Below, piece by piece: positions 8,505 through 17,582 of a stretch of DNA of 64,000 nt. The stretch spans positions 124,001 through 188,000 of the forward strand of contig NZ_JAJTWU010000009.1 in assembly GCF_021353265.1 (NCBI RefSeq). Reading direction: 5' to 3'. This DNA is from Pelomonas cellulosilytica. GTDB taxonomy: Bacteria > Pseudomonadota > Gammaproteobacteria > Burkholderiales > Burkholderiaceae_C. The notes beneath the pieces were generated by a model that was not told the origin of the DNA, did not search any database, and saw only the letters and a program-made list of their open reading frames with translations. Positions within the stretch are counted from its first letter, which is position 1; each line of letters begins with the position of its first letter. Both the position numbers and the translations under genes were made by a program.

Positions 8505-10393
8505 AGCTATCGATTGCCTTGACCCTGTCCCTCGCCGCCGTTGCTGTCCAAGCGCAGCAGCAACCGCTGGCCCCCACCGGCCGCTGGGCCCACCAGCCGG
8601 TCGGCAGCGCGCCGACGCCGCCGATGGGATGGTCGAGCTGGAATGCCTTCCACATGGACCTGACCGAGCAGCGGGTCATCGACTCGGCGCAGGTCATCGT
8701 CGATTCCGGCCTGGCCGCCGCCGGCTACCGCAACATCAATGTGGACGACGGCTGGTGGCTGCAGCGCCGCCTGGCTGACGGCCGCCTGCAGGTGCGCACA
8801 AAGCTGTTCCCGACCGCGGCGACCGGCGGCGCGGCCGGCACATCGTTGCGGCCTTTCACCGACAAGATCCACGCGATGGGCCTGAAGGCGGGGCTGTACT
8901 CCGACATCGGCCGCAACGCCTGCTCGCAGGCCTACAACACCGACAGCCCCAACCTGCCCGAAGGCACTCAGGCCGAGCGCGAGGTGGGGCTGATGGGCTT
9001 CACCGAGCGCGACATCGCGCTGTTCTTCGGCGACTGGAACTTCGATTTCCTGAAGGTCGATGGCTGTGGCCTGTCGTCCTATGGCAAGGACCGGCTGCCG
9101 GTCACGTCGGGCCGCTTCCGCGAGTACGGCCCGACGGTGGTGGAAGGCAATGCCAACCAGTCCGACGTCGAAGGCGCCCGGGCTCTCTACGCCCGCGTCG
9201 CGCAGTCGCTGCGTGCGGTTCGGCCACAGGGCGACTATGTGCTGTCGGTCTGCCTGTGGGGCGCGGCCAACGTGCGCAGCTGGGGCGCTGAGGTCGGCAC
9301 GATGTGGCGGACCAGCCGCGACATCGCGCCCCGCTTCTCGCAGATGCTGCATAACTTCGACACCGTTGCCACGCGCGAGCTCTACGCCGGCCCTGGTCGG
9401 TGGAACGACCCCGACATGCTGGAGATCGGCAACGGCGACTTCGACGGCGACCACCTGCTGGAGGCCCGCACCCACCTGAGCCTGTGGGCCATCGTCGCCG
9501 CGCCGCTGATGATCGGCACCGACCTCGCCAAGGCGTCACCCGCGCTGATCGATCTGCTCAAGGCGCCCGAGGTGCTGGCCATCAACCAGGACGCGGCCGG
9601 CCACCAGGGCGTCATCGCCTACGCGGACAGCGACCGCGAGATCCTCGTCAAGACGCTGGCCGACGGTCGCAAGGCGGTGCTGCTTTTCAACCGCGGCGAG
9701 CAGCCGGCCAAGCTGACGCTGACGGCCGAGCACCTGAAGATGGACGTGAAGTCGCCGATCGTCTTGCGCGACGCCTGGGCGCGCGCCGATGCGGGCAGCT
9801 TCACCGGCAGCCGGGAATTCACGCTGCAGCCGCGCGAGACGCTGCTGTTCACCGCCACGGGCACACACATGCTGCCGCGCGGCTACTTCGTCTCCGAGCG
9901 ACCAGGGCAGGTGTTCGTCGCGCGTGACGGTATCCGCGCGCTGGAGGCCGATCCGGTCGTCTACCGCTCGTTGCCCTCCTGGGCGCGAACCGACAGCGGC
10001 GGCACGCGCCCAGCCTACGCCGGCTGGGGCGCACCGCGTGCCGATGCGACGCCGTACGACCAGACGCTCAGTGTGCGGCGCCAGGTCTTCCGCCACGGCA
10101 TCGGCGCACTGGCCGACTCGCGGTTGCAGGTGCAGCTGCCCGCCGGCTCGCAGCGTCTTGTGGCGCAGGTCGGTGTCGACGACTCGACGCGCGGCCGTGG
10201 CCGCGTGCGCTTCGAGGTGTGGGGCGACGGCCGCCGGCTCGCCGCCACGCCGCCGATGGCGTTCAACGAGCCCGCGCGTGAACTGGTGGCCGACCTGCGC
10301 GGCGTCCGGCTCGTCGAACTGGTGGCGCGCGAGCAAGGCGCCGGTGCTACGGGCCCGGTCGTCGTGACCTGGGGCGCCGCCCGCATCGAGTAG
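8501..10393 (+). CDS. GH27 alpha-galactosidase with NPCBM domain
   Basis: 630 residues with a Sec signal peptide (MKLSIALTLSLAAVAVQAQ). The GH27 barrel opens with PPMGWSSWNAF. DFLKVDGCG carries the nucleophile (D187) and RWNDPDMLEIGNG the acid/base (D305), as in clan GH-D enzymes. An all-beta C-terminal domain of the sugar-enzyme barrel follows, and from about residue 465 an NPCBM-type module (YFVSERPGQVFVARDG to VVVTWGAARIE) that in other enzymes binds galactose-containing glycans. The start shares ATGA with the GH36 stop. With the GH36 enzyme it gives two different alpha-galactosidases in one operon, which suggests a branched or mixed galactoside substrate. Confidence 0.92.
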   Translation: MKLSIALTLSLAAVAVQAQQQPLAPTGRWAHQPVGSAPTPPMGWSSWNAFHMDLTEQRVIDSAQVIVDSGLAAAGYRNINVDDGWWLQRRLADGRLQVRTKLFPTAATGGAAGTSLRPFTDKIHAMGLKAGLYSDIGRNACSQAYNTDSPNLPEGTQAEREVGLMGFTERDIALFFGDWNFDFLKVDGCGLSSYGKDRLPVTSGRFREYGPTVVEGNANQSDVEGARALYARVAQSLRAVRPQGDYVLSVCLWGAANVRSWGAEVGTMWRTSRDIAPRFSQMLHNFDTVATRELYAGPGRWNDPDMLEIGNGDFDGDHLLEARTHLSLWAIVAAPLMIGTDLAKASPALIDLLKAPEVLAINQDAAGHQGVIAYADSDREILVKTLADGRKAVLLFNRGEQPAKLTLTAEHLKMDVKSPIVLRDAWARADAGSFTGSREFTLQPRETLLFTATGTHMLPRGYFVSERPGQVFVARDGIRALEADPVVYRSLPSWARTDSGGTRPAYAGWGAPRADATPYDQTLSVRRQVFRHGIGALADSRLQVQLPAGSQRLVAQVGVDDSTRGRGRVRFEVWGDGRRLAATPPMAFNEPARELVADLRGVRLVELVAREQGAGATGPVVVTWGAARIE

Positions 10394-10511
10394 TCGTTCG
10401 GCCCAGCCGCTGAATCGGAGGCGTCGCCCGCGCTGGCGAGCCAGCCTCCTACACGGCAGCGAGACCTCGCGCAGGACAGTCTGTGCATCGGATTGGCCCG
10501 CGAGGTGACTC

Positions 10512-10904
10512 ATGACATTGGTGACCGTTCCCCTGTTCGCTGCCGCGCTGGCGATAGTCGTTGCAGCGCCGGTTATGGCGCAGACGGCAACGTCGGCATC
10601 GTCTACCGCGTCGGCCCCCGTGCCGGCGACGGCCGCGTCCCGTATCGCGCCGGTCCGCAATGCGGCCGTGCAGGCCGCCGAGAACGCGAAGGAGCCGGGC
10701 GTGGCACGACCCGAGGAGCGCGTAATCCCGCAGATCTCCGTTCCGCTCACTCGTAAGGACCGCACAGCGCCGGGTCACGAGGGCGCCTCCGCACCGGTCC
10801 GCAGTGGTCCCGCCGTTGACGATGGTGCGGCCCGCTGCCTGGCGGCAGAAACACCTGCGGCGCGCGCGGCCTGCCAGCGCGGCCTGGCCGCATCCGGTCT
10901 CTGA
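10512..10904 (+). CDS. Small secreted hypothetical protein
   Basis: 130 residues with an N-terminal signal sequence (LFAAALAIVVAAPVMAQ) followed by an Ala/Ser/Pro-rich, probably disordered chain and a short tail with two Cys (ARCLAAETPAARAACQRG). I recognise no domain. A 118-base gap separates it from the glycosidase operon, and it precedes the DUF4126-like gene by 21 bases, so the two may be cotranscribed. Codon use is normal for the window, which supports a real gene. Confidence 0.6.
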   Translation: MTLVTVPLFAAALAIVVAAPVMAQTATSASSTASAPVPATAASRIAPVRNAAVQAAENAKEPGVARPEERVIPQISVPLTRKDRTAPGHEGASAPVRSGPAVDDGAARCLAAETPAARAACQRGLAASGL

Positions 10905-10925
10905 CCCACAACGGGAGCCCTCACC

Positions 10926-11417
10926 ATGAGCCTGCGTCAGCTGCTGTCGTCCATCCTCATCGGCGCCGTCGCTAGTTCGCGTTCGATGACGCCCATGGCC
11001 ACGCTCACCGTGGCGCGCCTGGCGGGCCGCAACACGCCCGGGCACCTTGCCTTGCTCGACCGGCCACTGTTCAGAGCCGGTGCGCTGGCCATGGGCGTCG
11101 GCGAACTGGCCGGTGACAAGATGAAGACGGCGCCGGATCGGACAGTTTTTCTGGGCCTGCTGGCCCGCGTGATGAGTGCCGGCATTGCCGGCGCTGCACT
11201 GGCACCGGCCGGACGCGAGCGCGCGGGTGCGGCGGCGGCGGTCACCACGGCCGTGCCGCTGGCCTACGCCACGCTGGCCGCCCGCAAGCGCGCGATGAGC
11301 CACATCGGCCAGACGCGCAGCGGGCTGATCGAGGACGCTTTGGTGGTGGCCGCCGGCGCCCTCGTCGTGGCTCTCAGCACCCGCCGGCGTGCCACACCCC
11401 CGGTTGATCGCAGGTAG
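10926..11417 (+). CDS. DUF4126-like small integral membrane protein
   Basis: 163 residues with several hydrophobic segments. Features recall DUF4126 proteins: an N-terminal membrane segment with SSRSMTPMAT, then GVGELAGDKMKTAPDRT and a Gly/Ala-rich segment, ending in a basic tail. The biochemical role of this family is not known. A ribosome binding site (GGGAG at about 10913-10917) precedes ATG 10926. It lies between the small secreted protein and the EAL gene on the same strand. Confidence 0.7.
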   Translation: MSLRQLLSSILIGAVASSRSMTPMATLTVARLAGRNTPGHLALLDRPLFRAGALAMGVGELAGDKMKTAPDRTVFLGLLARVMSAGIAGAALAPAGRERAGAAAAVTTAVPLAYATLAARKRAMSHIGQTRSGLIEDALVVAAGALVVALSTRRRATPPVDRR

Positions 11418-11490
11418 AAACAGCGCTAGCGTTCGAGATACGCGCCCGGCAGTCGCATCGGGCAGCGTCCAGCCAAGGGAGACATCGCCG

Positions 11491-12723
11491 ATGAACACCC
11501 CTCTCGCCAACGCCGCCGCAGGCCTGGCCGGCCTGGCTGCCTCCGCGCCCGGTCAACGCCCGTCACTTGCCCGCCTGCTCCAGGCGATCCGCCGGCACAT
11601 GGGCATGGATGTGGCGTTCATTTCCGAGTTCGAGCATGGCCGGCGCGTGTTCCGGCATGTCGACATCGGCGATGCGCGGCTGCTCATCCAGCCGGGCGAT
11701 TCGGACCCGCTGGAAGAAAGCTACTGCGTCCGCGTCGTCGACGGTCGGTTGCCTGAACTCATTCCCGATGCCTGCGTCAACGCCGAGGCGCTCACGCTGC
11801 CCGTCACACGGGCGGTGCCGGTCGGGGCCCACCTGAGCGTGCCCATCCGCCTGTCCGACGGCCGCATTTACGGTACGTTCTGCTGCTTCAGCCACGCACC
11901 GGACCTGACGCTCACCGCGCGCGACCTCCAGGTCATGCGTGTCTTCGCAGAGCTGGCTGCCGAGCAGATCCAGCTGAACCTGAGCGAGGGCGAGGCGCGC
12001 CGCCTGGCCGAGGGGCGCATCGATGCGGTCCTGCAGTCCGACCAGCTGCGCATGGTGTTCCAGCCCATCGTCGACCTCGACATGAACCGCGTCGTCGGCT
12101 TCGAGTCGCTGGCCCGCTTCAGCGGCGAGCCTTACCGCACGCCCGACCTCTGGTTCTCGGAGGCCACCCTCGTCGGCCGCGCCGCCGAGCTGGAGATCAA
12201 GGCCATTCGCCTTGCGCTCGCGCGGCTGAACGAGCTGCCGACCGACGTCTATGTCACGGTGAACGCGTCACCCGAGGTCATCGTCCAGGGCGCGCTGGCC
12301 GATGCGTTGCATGGCCAGCCGCTCGAGCGCATCGTCGTGGAAGTGACCGAGCATCAGGCCATCAAGCGCTACGAGGCCATCGCTGAGGTTATTGCGCCGC
12401 TGCAGCGCGAGGGGTTGCGCATCGCCATCGACGATGCGGGGGCTGGGTATGCCAGCTTCCGCCACGTGCTGGACCTGCACCCGCAGATCATCAAGCTCGA
12501 TATCAGCATCACGCACGCGATCGACGTGGACCGCTCGCGCCGCGCGCTGGCGGCTGCGCTATGTGGCTTTGCCCTCGAAACCGGTTGCGGCATCGTCGCC
12601 GAGGGCGTGGAGACGCAGGCCGAGCTGGACGCCGTGCGCGCACTAGGCATCGGCCGGGCCCAGGGCTACCACCTGGGGCGGCCGATGAGCTTCATGGACG
12701 CGAAGGCCTGGACGGTGCATTGA
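11491..12723 (+). CDS. GAF-EAL cyclic-di-GMP phosphodiesterase
   Basis: 410 residues, probably cytoplasmic. Residues about 20-170 form a GAF-type sensor (MDVAFISEFEHGRRVFR, HLSVPIRLSDGRIYGTFCC). The EAL domain follows at about 185-405 and hydrolyses c-di-GMP to pGpG. Signature elements look intact: ESLARF for the EAL motif, VNASPE, VEVTEHQ, DDAGAGYASF, IIKLDISI and EGVETQAE. No GGDEF domain is present, so the GAF signal probably controls degradation only. The start at 11491 has a good upstream Shine-Dalgarno (AAGGGAGA, 11475-11482); an ATG 34 codons upstream is unlikely. Confidence 0.9.
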   Translation: MNTPLANAAAGLAGLAASAPGQRPSLARLLQAIRRHMGMDVAFISEFEHGRRVFRHVDIGDARLLIQPGDSDPLEESYCVRVVDGRLPELIPDACVNAEALTLPVTRAVPVGAHLSVPIRLSDGRIYGTFCCFSHAPDLTLTARDLQVMRVFAELAAEQIQLNLSEGEARRLAEGRIDAVLQSDQLRMVFQPIVDLDMNRVVGFESLARFSGEPYRTPDLWFSEATLVGRAAELEIKAIRLALARLNELPTDVYVTVNASPEVIVQGALADALHGQPLERIVVEVTEHQAIKRYEAIAEVIAPLQREGLRIAIDDAGAGYASFRHVLDLHPQIIKLDISITHAIDVDRSRRALAAALCGFALETGCGIVAEGVETQAELDAVRALGIGRAQGYHLGRPMSFMDAKAWTVH

Positions 12724-12744
12724 CGGCAGTCGCTGTGTGGCGCG

Positions 12745-13020
12745 TCAATGCATCCACGCCGGCCGGTGTGGGTCCGGCGACGGATGCGGCTGAAGCGCTG
12801 CGCGCACGCGCTCCACCGTCGTCGCCGAGTCCTTGTCGTCCACCGCGACGATCAGCCGCAGCCACGATGCCTTGGACCGATCGCCCTCGCGCCGCGTCCA
12901 GCACCACACCTGCGCACCGGGCTCACCCTTGCGGTCGGCCAGGCAGACCTCGTCGAAGTCCGCCCCCTGGTAGGCGAGCAGCTGCTCTTCGTCGACGTAG
13001 GTGTTGAAGTAGGCGGGCAT
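12745..13020 (-). CDS. Small hypothetical protein
   Basis: 91 residues, soluble, acidic and tryptophan-containing (EEQLLAYQGADFDEV, WCWTRREGDRSKASW, LRLIVAVDDKDSATT). I recognise no family. It has plausible codon use and a compact, protein-like sequence, while the overlapping plus-strand frames look like low-complexity shadows. It stands alone between the EAL gene and the PEP-CTERM gene. Confidence 0.55.
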   Translation of the reverse strand: MPAYFNTYVDEEQLLAYQGADFDEVCLADRKGEPGAQVWCWTRREGDRSKASWLRLIVAVDDKDSATTVERVRAALQPHPSPDPHRPAWMH

Positions 13021-13093
13021 GCACCGAGTCTAGGCGTTTGGGACCGTCCGGCCAATCGCCTGACCTGTGCGCTGAAATGACCCGCGGGACGAC

Positions 13094-13765
13094 TCAGTCG
13101 CGCGTCTTGCCCATGCGGCGACGGAGCCCGAACAGGGTCAGGCCGGCAGCCAGCATCGCGTACGTGGTCGGCTCCGGAACTGCTGCGACGGTGACGCCAT
13201 CCAGGCCGACGACAGTGCCGCTGACCGTGCGGAACTGCAGCACGTCATGGCCTTGCGCGATCAGGTTGCCGACCTGGTAGCTGGAGCCATAAGGCGTATC
13301 TTCGGTACCAGCGAAGGACTGACCACCGACCTTCACGCCGTTCCACAACACGTCCACGGTGCCGGTGCCGGCAGACGTCGATCCGTAGGCGGCACCTAGC
13401 AGGAAGCTCAGGCTGTAGCTTTGCCCGGCGACGGTATTCAGCGTCTGGCTCCAAGCGGCTTCGTTGACGCCGGGGGTGCAGCCGGTGGAGTAGCCGCAGC
13501 CAAGCCATGCGGCGTTGCGCGAGTCGTCAGACAGGCCGGATCCCGCCGGGAAGCCGAAGGTCGACGCATAGAGCGTCCCTTCGTTGCGTTCGTAGATGTA
13601 GACGCTGGACACGCTGGTGAAGCCGTTGCCCGAGGTGGAAACCGACCAGCCGTTGTCGCCGTCCTCGAAGCCGCCGTTGACCACGAGGTTGTTCGTGGAA
13701 GCGTTTGCGCAATGCACCGCGCTCGCGAGCGCGAATGCCGTCAGGATGTACTTGTTTGCGTTCAT
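13094..13765 (-). CDS. PEP-CTERM sorting-domain protein
   Basis: 223 residues. Signal peptide (YILTAFALASAVHCANA), then a beta-rich body starting NNLVVNGGFEDGDNGWSV, typical of PEP-CTERM carbohydrate-binding-like proteins. The C-terminus has the sorting signal VPEPTTYAMLAAGLTLFGLRRR: a PEP motif, a transmembrane stretch and an Arg cluster. Such proteins are cut and anchored by exosortase (EpsH) and are linked to exopolysaccharide and biofilm in Gram-negative bacteria. No exosortase gene is in this window, so the partner must lie elsewhere. Confidence 0.88.
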   Translation of the reverse strand: MNANKYILTAFALASAVHCANASTNNLVVNGGFEDGDNGWSVSTSGNGFTSVSSVYIYERNEGTLYASTFGFPAGSGLSDDSRNAAWLGCGYSTGCTPGVNEAAWSQTLNTVAGQSYSLSFLLGAAYGSTSAGTGTVDVLWNGVKVGGQSFAGTEDTPYGSSYQVGNLIAQGHDVLQFRTVSGTVVGLDGVTVAAVPEPTTYAMLAAGLTLFGLRRRMGKTRD

Positions 13766-14027
13766 TCAGTGTTCAGTGCTATCAATGGCTCTGTCGGTAC
13801 AGCGATAGGGTCCCGCAGGCCGGGGCGATTCTGCCGAGTCGCCTGGTTCTCTACATCGCCCAGGTTGGTGTCACAGAACGTCTCTTCATGTCGCCAATCG
13901 TTACCGTCCAAAAGCGCAGAGCGGTTGATTCCCGCGCTTCATGCGCATCCGAGCCTCACGCGGCATCGGCTTCAGTGCGTGAAGGGAAGCGGGGCGACCT
14001 GCCGATGGCTGATCGCCCCACCCCTGC
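13766..14027. other. Intergenic gap between PEP-CTERM gene and fusA paralogue
   Basis: 262 bases without a supported gene. The part next to 13765 should hold the promoter of the PEP-CTERM gene, but I see no confident -35/-10 pair. The part next to 14028 holds a hairpin described separately. Base composition is less GC-rich than the flanking genes. Confidence 0.5.
13991..14019 (-). terminator. Hairpin just after the fusA paralogue stop
   Basis: A 7-bp stem (GGGGCGA, 13991-13997, with TCGCCCC, 14013-14019) lies nine bases past the stop codon of the EF-G paralogue. On the minus strand it is followed by a pyrimidine-rich but not T-only run, so it is at best a weak intrinsic terminator. Confidence 0.35.
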
Positions 14028-16043
14028 TCATGCAGCCAACGCCACGCGGGCCGGCACTTCCGCGTAGTGGTCCAGCTGCATCGTGAACTGCGCGCGGCCT
14101 GCGCTCAGCGCGCGCAGCTGGCCGATGTAGCCAAACATCTGCGCGAGCGGCACATGGGCCGTCACGACGACCGCCGTGCCGCGCATGTCCTGGCCCTGCA
14201 CCTGACCGCGGCGACGCAGCAGGTCGCCGATGACGTCGCCCAGCGCCTCGGCGGGCGTCGTGACCTCGACGGCCATCACCGGTTCCAGCACGACGGGCTG
14301 GGCGTTCAGCACGGCCTCGCGCAGCGCGTTTGCCGCGGCCAGCTCGAAAGCCAGCGCCGACGAATCGCGCACGTGGGCGCTGCCATCTACCAGCAGGGCC
14401 TCGAAGTCCACCAGCGGGTAGCCCGCGAATGGACCGGACTGAGCCGCCTTGCGGATGCCGGCCTCCACTGCCGGGATGAACTCGCGCGGGATCGCGCCGC
14501 CCACCACGCTGCTCTCGAAGCGCAGGCCCGATCCGCGCGGCAGCGGGGCCACGCGCAGCGTCAGCTCGGCGAACTGGCCAGGGCCACCGCTCTGCTTCCT
14601 GTGCACATGGCGCACCTCGGCCGGTGCCGTGATCGTCTCGCGGTAGGCCACCTGCGGGCGACCGACGGCCACGTCCACGCCGAAGCGGGAGCGCAGCTTC
14701 TCGACCGCCACTTCCAGCTGCAGCTCGCCCATGCCGGAGAGCAGTGTCTGGCCGGACTCGGGGTCCTGCCGCAGGCGCAGCGACGGGTCCTCGCGGACGA
14801 GCACGGCCAGGCCCTTCGCGAGGGCCGCGGTCGTGTCCTGCCGGCTTGCTTCGAGTGCGACGTCTATGACGGCCTCCGGCACGGCGATGCTTTCCAGCAC
14901 CGGCGCGTCCTTGGCAGACGCCAGCGTGTGGCCGGTCAGCACGTCCTTCAGGCCCACGACGCCCGCGATGTCGCCCGCCACCAGCTGGTTGCGCTCGACG
15001 CGCCGATCCGCGTGGATCTCGTACAGCCGCGAGACGCGCTCGCTCTTGCCGGTGCTGGCGTTCCAGACCGTGTCGCCGCGCTTCAGCGTGCCGCTGTAGA
15101 TGCGGATGAACACCATCGCGCCGTGATCGTCGGCGGTCAGCTTGAAGGCCAGCGCCGACAGCGGACCGTCCGTCAACGCAGCACCGGGCACCTCCCCTGG
15201 GGCCGGCAGGTAGGCGACGACGGCATCCAGCAGCGGCTCGACGCCGCGGTTGCGGAAAGCCGAGCCGGCCAGCACGGGCACGAGGTCGCTCGCCAGCGTC
15301 GCGGCCCGCAGGCCGGCGCGCAGTGCGTCCACGGACGGCTGTTCGCCGCGCAGCCAGGCGTCCAGCAGCGCGTCGTCGCGTTCCACGATGGCTTCCACCA
15401 GGCGAGCGCGGGCATCCCGGGCTGCGTCGAGCAGCTCGGCAGGGATGTCGGCCACGCGCGGCGACGCAGACGCGTCGTCACGGTCCCACACCATCGCCTG
15501 CATCGTCAGCAGATCCACGACGCCGCGGAAGTCGCCTTCCATGCCGATGGGCCACTGCACAGGCACCGCACGGGCACCGAGCCGCTCGCGCATGGTCGCG
15601 ACGACGCGGCCGAAATCCGCGCCGGTGCGGTCCAGCTTGTTGACGAAGGCGATACGCGGCACGCGGTAGTCGTCGGCTAGACGCCAGTTGGTCTCGGTCT
15701 GAGGCTCCACGCCGGCCACTCCGTCGAACACGACGACGGCACCGTCCAGCACTCGCAGCGAGCGCTTGACCTCGATATTGAAGTCGATGTGCCCGGGCGT
15801 GTCGATCAGGTTGATCTGCGTGCCCTGCCAGTGCACGGTGGTCGCCGCGCTGTGGATGGTGATGCCGCGCGCGCGTTCCTGCGGGTCGAAGTCCATCGTC
15901 GTGGCGCCGTCGTGGACTTCGCCGATGCGGTGGTTCTCGCCCGTGTAGAACAGGATGCGTTCGGTGGTGGTGGTCTTGCCAGCGTCGACGTGGGCGATGA
16001 CGCCGATGTTGCGCAGGGCGCGGAAGGCGGTGTTCGAGTTCAT
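14028..16043 (-). CDS. fusA2: Elongation factor G paralogue (EF-G2-like)
   Basis: 671 residues, a translational GTPase. The G domain has AHVDAGKTT (17-25), a switch II DTPGHID and NKLD for guanine recognition. Domains II-V follow, including [20 protein letters not shown], the domain IV start [13 protein letters not shown] and the EF-G C-terminal fold with [11 protein letters not shown]. It is somewhat shorter than typical EF-G (about 700), and no ribosomal protein or tuf genes are near, so this is the stand-alone paralogue common in betaproteobacteria rather than the str-operon fusA. Its exact role (translocation, recycling or stress) cannot be read from sequence. The 5' region carries attenuator-like elements (16092-16348). 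Confidence 0.92.
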   Translation of the reverse strand: MNSNTAFRALRNIGVIAHVDAGKTTTTERILFYTGENHRIGEVHDGATTMDFDPQERARGITIHSAATTVHWQGTQINLIDTPGHIDFNIEVKRSLRVLDGAVVVFDGVAGVEPQTETNWRLADDYRVPRIAFVNKLDRTGADFGRVVATMRERLGARAVPVQWPIGMEGDFRGVVDLLTMQAMVWDRDDASASPRVADIPAELLDAARDARARLVEAIVERDDALLDAWLRGEQPSVDALRAGLRAATLASDLVPVLAGSAFRNRGVEPLLDAVVAYLPAPGEVPGAALTDGPLSALAFKLTADDHGAMVFIRIYSGTLKRGDTVWNASTGKSERVSRLYEIHADRRVERNQLVAGDIAGVVGLKDVLTGHTLASAKDAPVLESIAVPEAVIDVALEASRQDTTAALAKGLAVLVREDPSLRLRQDPESGQTLLSGMGELQLEVAVEKLRSRFGVDVAVGRPQVAYRETITAPAEVRHVHRKQSGGPGQFAELTLRVAPLPRGSGLRFESSVVGGAIPREFIPAVEAGIRKAAQSGPFAGYPLVDFEALLVDGSAHVRDSSALAFELAAANALREAVLNAQPVVLEPVMAVEVTTPAEALGDVIGDLLRRRGQVQGQDMRGTAVVVTAHVPLAQMFGYIGQLRALSAGRAQFTMQLDHYAEVPARVALAA

Positions 16044-16091
16044 GGTGATTCCTGATTCGGGGTGGACAGCCAGCCCCGTGGAATCACGGGA

Positions 16092-16199
16092 CTAGCGCGA
16101 AGGCAGGACGCCGAAGCGCGCACGCGACAGGCACAGCCGAGCCGCGCTCCGGCGCTCGGGAATCGTGGCGATCAGCTTGTCGAAGGTGCGCGTACGCAT
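16092..16199 (-). CDS. Possible 35-residue upstream ORF in the fusA2 leader
   Basis: ATG at 16199 to TAG at 16092-16094 encodes MRTRTFDKLIATIPERR plus a basic, Ser/Ala-rich tail ending GVLPSR. It lies between the attenuator-like hairpins and the EF-G start (48 bases upstream). There is no strong Shine-Dalgarno. It could be a regulatory uORF of fusA2 or a chance frame; the protein resembles nothing I know. Confidence 0.25.
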   Translation of the reverse strand: MRTRTFDKLIATIPERRSAARLCLSRARFGVLPSR

Positions 16200-16224
16200 G
16201 GCGGAACTCAGCTCAGAAAAGACA

Positions 16225-16286
16225 AAACCCCGGAAGGGACAGGCCTGCCGGGGTTTGCTGCAACCGGAAGGCGGTGGCGCCTTCCG
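16225..16286 (-). promoter_or_regulatory. Tandem hairpins resembling a transcription attenuator upstream of fusA2
   Basis: Read on the minus strand, a 9-bp perfect hairpin with a 4-base loop (16265-16286, arms CGGAAGGCG/CGCCTTCCG) is followed by a second hairpin (arms AAACCCCGG/CCGGGGTTT, 16225-16256) and then a T-rich run (16211-16227). No minus-strand gene precedes it that would need a terminator, so the second hairpin lies in the 5' leader of the EF-G paralogue. The first arm GGAAGG could pair with CCTTCC in the second hairpin, an alternative fold of the kind used in attenuation. A 13-codon ORF lies just upstream. Confidence 0.5.
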
Positions 16287-16306
16287 CGAACACGGTCGAA
16301 GGGCGC

Positions 16307-16348
16307 TCAGGGGGTGAGGCGGGCTTGGGTCGTGTGGTGCTGCTTCAT
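16307..16348 (-). CDS. Putative leader peptide of the fusA2 attenuator
   Basis: A 13-codon frame, MKQHHTTQARLTP, ends 20 bases before the first hairpin. A possible -10 element (CACAAT, 16358-16363 read on the minus strand) would place the transcript start at or next to its ATG, so it may be translated from a nearly leaderless end. The position relative to the hairpins is that of a leader peptide. Function is inferred from the arrangement only. Confidence 0.35.
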   Translation of the reverse strand: MKQHHTTQARLTP

Positions 16349-16509
16349 GATGGCCGTATTGTGGGGCAGCCGGGAAGATCGGGTGGCCGTCAGGGTTTTC
16401 AAGCCCGGGCGGGGACCGTCGGCCCCGGGCGATACCTCATGGCCGTGTCGGCGCTGCCGGGTGAGGATGTCTCCCGAAGCGTCACGAACGACGCACCTCT
16501 GGAGAAATC

Positions 16510-17367
16510 ATGAACGACACCCCCCGCCGGGCGGCCCGCTGGCGCCATCTGCTCCCCGCCCTTGCAGCCCTGCTGACCGCCTGGGGCAGTGCCGCGGCGC
16601 CAGCCTCTGACCGCTGGACGCTGGTCTGGAGCGACGAGTTCGATGGCGTTGTCGGCAGCCGGCCCAACGCCGCGTCGTGGAGCCACGACCTGGGCAATGC
16701 GGCCACGAACGGCTGGGGCAACCACGAGCTGGAGTTCTATACGGCCGATGCGCGCAACGCGCAGCTCGACGGCCAAGGCATGCTCGTCATCACGGCCGAA
16801 AGGGCCGCCAACGCCGGCCCGTGTTGGAACGGCACTCCCTGCCCGTACACGTCGGCGCGCATCCACACCCATGGCAAGGTCAGCTTCACGTACGGCAAGG
16901 TCGAGGCGCGCATGAAGCTGCCTGCGGGCGCGGGCATCTGGCCGGCCTTCTGGATGCTGGGCACCGATCTCGACGAGGCAGGCTGGCCGGCAAGCGGCGA
17001 GCTGGACATCATGGAGTTCATCGGCAAGACGCCCGACACCATCTACGGCACAGCCCATGGTCCCGGCTATTCTGGTGCCGGGGGTCTCAGCAAGCCGCAT
17101 CCGCTGAAGGCGCCGGTGGCCGACGCCTTTCATACCTACACGTTGATCAAGCGCCCGCACGAGGTGATCTGGCAGGTCGATGGCGTCGAGTACCACCGCA
17201 TCACAACAGCCTCGCTGCCGGCGGGTACGAAGTGGGTCTTCGAGAAGCCGATGCACCTGCTGCTGAACCTGGCCGTCGGCGGCGACTGGCCAGGCCCGCC
17301 GGACGCGGGCACCGTGTTCCCCGCGCGCATGCAGGTGGACTGGGTGCGGATCTACAAGGAAAACTGA
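16510..17367 (+). CDS. Exported GH16 endo-beta-glucanase (laminarinase type)
   Basis: 285 residues. N-terminal signal (LLPALAALLTAWGSAAA), then a single GH16 jelly roll starting WTLVWSDEFDG. The catalytic motif ELDIMEFIG gives nucleophile E164, D166 and acid/base E169. ITAERA, TSARIHTHGKVSFTYGKVEARMKLP and LLLNLAVGGDWPG match bacterial beta-1,3- or 1,3-1,4-glucanases; which one cannot be decided here. There is no carbohydrate-binding module. It is a single-gene unit closed by a strong terminator. A Shine-Dalgarno (GGAGA) precedes the ATG. Confidence 0.92.
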   Translation: MNDTPRRAARWRHLLPALAALLTAWGSAAAPASDRWTLVWSDEFDGVVGSRPNAASWSHDLGNAATNGWGNHELEFYTADARNAQLDGQGMLVITAERAANAGPCWNGTPCPYTSARIHTHGKVSFTYGKVEARMKLPAGAGIWPAFWMLGTDLDEAGWPASGELDIMEFIGKTPDTIYGTAHGPGYSGAGGLSKPHPLKAPVADAFHTYTLIKRPHEVIWQVDGVEYHRITTASLPAGTKWVFEKPMHLLLNLAVGGDWPGPPDAGTVFPARMQVDWVRIYKEN

Positions 17368-17386
17368 GCGCAGGCGCCGCCGCATG

Positions 17387-17415
17387 GACGGGCGCTTCCG
17401 CGCCCGTCTTGTTTT
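17387..17415 (+). terminator. Intrinsic terminator after the GH16 gene
   Basis: Perfect 9-bp stem GACGGGCGC/GCGCCCGTC (17387-17395 and 17400-17408) with a TTCC loop, followed by TTGTTTT. This is a textbook Rho-independent terminator 19 bases after the GH16 stop codon. Confidence 0.88.
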
Positions 17416-17582
17416 GAACGTCAGCTTTTTCCTCCGTCGCGCTCATGCGATGGCTGCTTCCTCGCGCAGCACCGGCCAATGCACATTGCCATCCGACGGG
17501 CCGGTGTCACGGCCCAGGCCGCCGGGGCCCAGCCCGGTGTGGCGGGCACCGACGCCCGCAGGCGATGTCCCAGGAGGTTTTC

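Noticed and set aside
14028-16043. fusA2 as a ribosome-protection resistance gene (TetM-like)
   Set aside because: Its length and domain blocks fit the EF-G2 type found as a second copy in betaproteobacteria; I see no specific TetM features or mobile-element context.
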